This document shows positions 4,843-5,398 of a stretch of DNA of 5,398 bases, piece after piece (the first letter of the stretch is position 1; every line of letters starts with the position of its first letter). Made by a program: the position numbers and the translations under genes. The notes under the pieces were generated by a model. That model saw nothing but the letters and a program-made list of their open reading frames with translations. It made no database searches and was not told the origin of the DNA. The stretch spans positions 1-5,398 of the forward strand of contig JAJNDJ010000152.1 of assembly GCA_021156345.1 (NCBI GenBank). Direction: 5' to 3'. Origin of the DNA: Rubrobacteraceae bacterium (GTDB lineage: Bacteria > Actinomycetota > Rubrobacteria > Rubrobacterales > Rubrobacteraceae).

Positions 4843-5398
4843 ACGGCCTCCTCGTTGGCGTTGTGCATCTGGTTCTCTTTGGTGTCCAGCAATGTGGAGG
4901 CGGACCCCCTCGTGAAGTCCGGCGCGAACCTCTGGAGGGCGAGGCGGCGGGGGGCCAGATAAAGCTCCGGAGTACCCTCCCGCTCCAGGAACGAGAGCGC
5001 GCGCTCCCCCAGCGCTGCGCCCTCCTCGATGCGAGATTCCCACACGTTCGACTGTTCGCCCGGATCCCGCCCAAGGTCGTATAGCTCGGGCATGTAAGCG
5101 GGACCGCCGAGGATGAGGGACCGCTCCCGCGTTGTCACGGTCATCGGCATGTAGCTGGCGATGCGTCGGGGCCGGGAGTCGACGGCGGTGGTGAACTCGC
5201 CCGCTGCGAAGTAGAGGGGCCAGGAGCTGACGACAAATGGGCGGTGCTCGTCCTTCTCTCCCACGAGAACGTCCCCGAAAGACTCTCCGCGCATGGCCAG
5301 GGGACGCTCGACGCCCGCGAGGTCGAGAATAGTGGGCGCGAGGTCGGGTGCGGTTGTCAACGCCGAGCGACGACCGGGTTCCAGCCCGGGAGCACGGA
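4839..5398 (-). CDS. Sulfatase, C-terminal part (cut by window edge)
   Basis: The gene enters from the right edge and only its last 186 or so codons are visible. The first complete codons read RAPGLEPG followed by DLAPTILDLAGV. This is the characteristic P-G-x-x-x-x-G and DxxPTxLDLAG stretch in the second half of type I sulfatases (alkaline phosphatase superfamily, AslA-like). Further on, ELYDLGRDPGEQSNVW matches the usual C-terminal sulfatase ending, and about 70 more residues follow it. The formylglycine motif CxPSR and the metal ligands would lie upstream, outside the window, so activity and substrate cannot be judged. The frame has no stop back to 5398, so TTG at 5358-5360 is not the start. 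Its last codons overlap the alcohol dehydrogenase start by 4 nt (ATGA), making it the upstream gene of that operon. It would release sulfate and an alcohol from a sulfate ester. A phosphoesterase of the same fold is a less likely alternative. Confidence 0.86.
   Translation of the reverse strand, partial: RAPGLEPGRRSALTTAPDLAPTILDLAGVERPLAMRGESFGDVLVGEKDEHRPFVVSSWPLYFAAGEFTTAVDSRPRRIASYMPMTVTTRERSLILGGPAYMPELYDLGRDPGEQSNVWESRIEEGAALGERALSFLEREGTPELYLAPRRLALQRFAPDFTRGSASTLLDTKENQMHNANEEAV

Noticed and set aside
5358..5360. TTG as the start of the right-edge gene
   Set aside because: The frame continues without a stop to the window edge and the upstream codons already encode conserved sulfatase residues, so the gene begins outside.

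Overview
The window is GC-rich, densely coded bacterial DNA with purine-rich Shine-Dalgarno sites and stop/start overlaps between neighbouring genes. Protein style and codon choice suggest a high-GC Gram-positive, plausibly an actinobacterium of the Rubrobacter type. That placement is an impression from the sequence, not a demonstrated assignment.

Left side (1-2073). A minus-strand tRNA-Arg(CCU) lies at the left edge, with a plausible promoter of its own. It is followed by a non-coding stretch that holds a good sigma-70-type plus-strand promoter (TTGAAC, 17 bp, TATGAT at 196-224). That promoter leads into a leader of about 180 nt with at least four hairpins and a possible 10-codon leader peptide. 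The leader runs into a lipoprotein of the OpuAC/ProX class, a substrate-binding protein for quaternary amines such as glycine betaine or choline. This gene has no ATG, GTG or TTG at the expected start of its signal peptide. The next gene overlaps it by 4 nt. It is a small nucleotidyltransferase-fold protein broken by a frameshift near 1639-1643, which looks like a small deletion between ATGTG repeats.

Middle (2074-2218). A short convergent gap holds a GC-rich hairpin and a doubtful small reading frame.

Right side (2219-5398, minus strand). A tightly coupled operon enters from the right edge: the C-terminal part of a sulfatase, an iron-type (group III) alcohol dehydrogenase, then an NAD(P)-dependent aldehyde dehydrogenase. 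The genes overlap by 4 nt and 1 nt, so translational coupling is likely. The logic is hydrolysis of a sulfate ester, oxidation of the released alcohol, then oxidation of the aldehyde to an acid. One attractive substrate is choline-O-sulfate, giving choline, betaine aldehyde and glycine betaine. Iron-type ADH plus ALDH is the GbsB/GbsA arrangement of Bacillus subtilis, and a betaine/choline-class binding protein is encoded nearby. The sequence does not prove the substrate; other short hydroxyalkyl sulfates remain possible.

No mobile element, CRISPR array or phage gene is visible. The points most worth following are the sulfatase-ADH-ALDH module beside the quaternary-amine binding protein, the structured leader with an apparently sequestered ribosome site, and the frameshifted nucleotidyltransferase.
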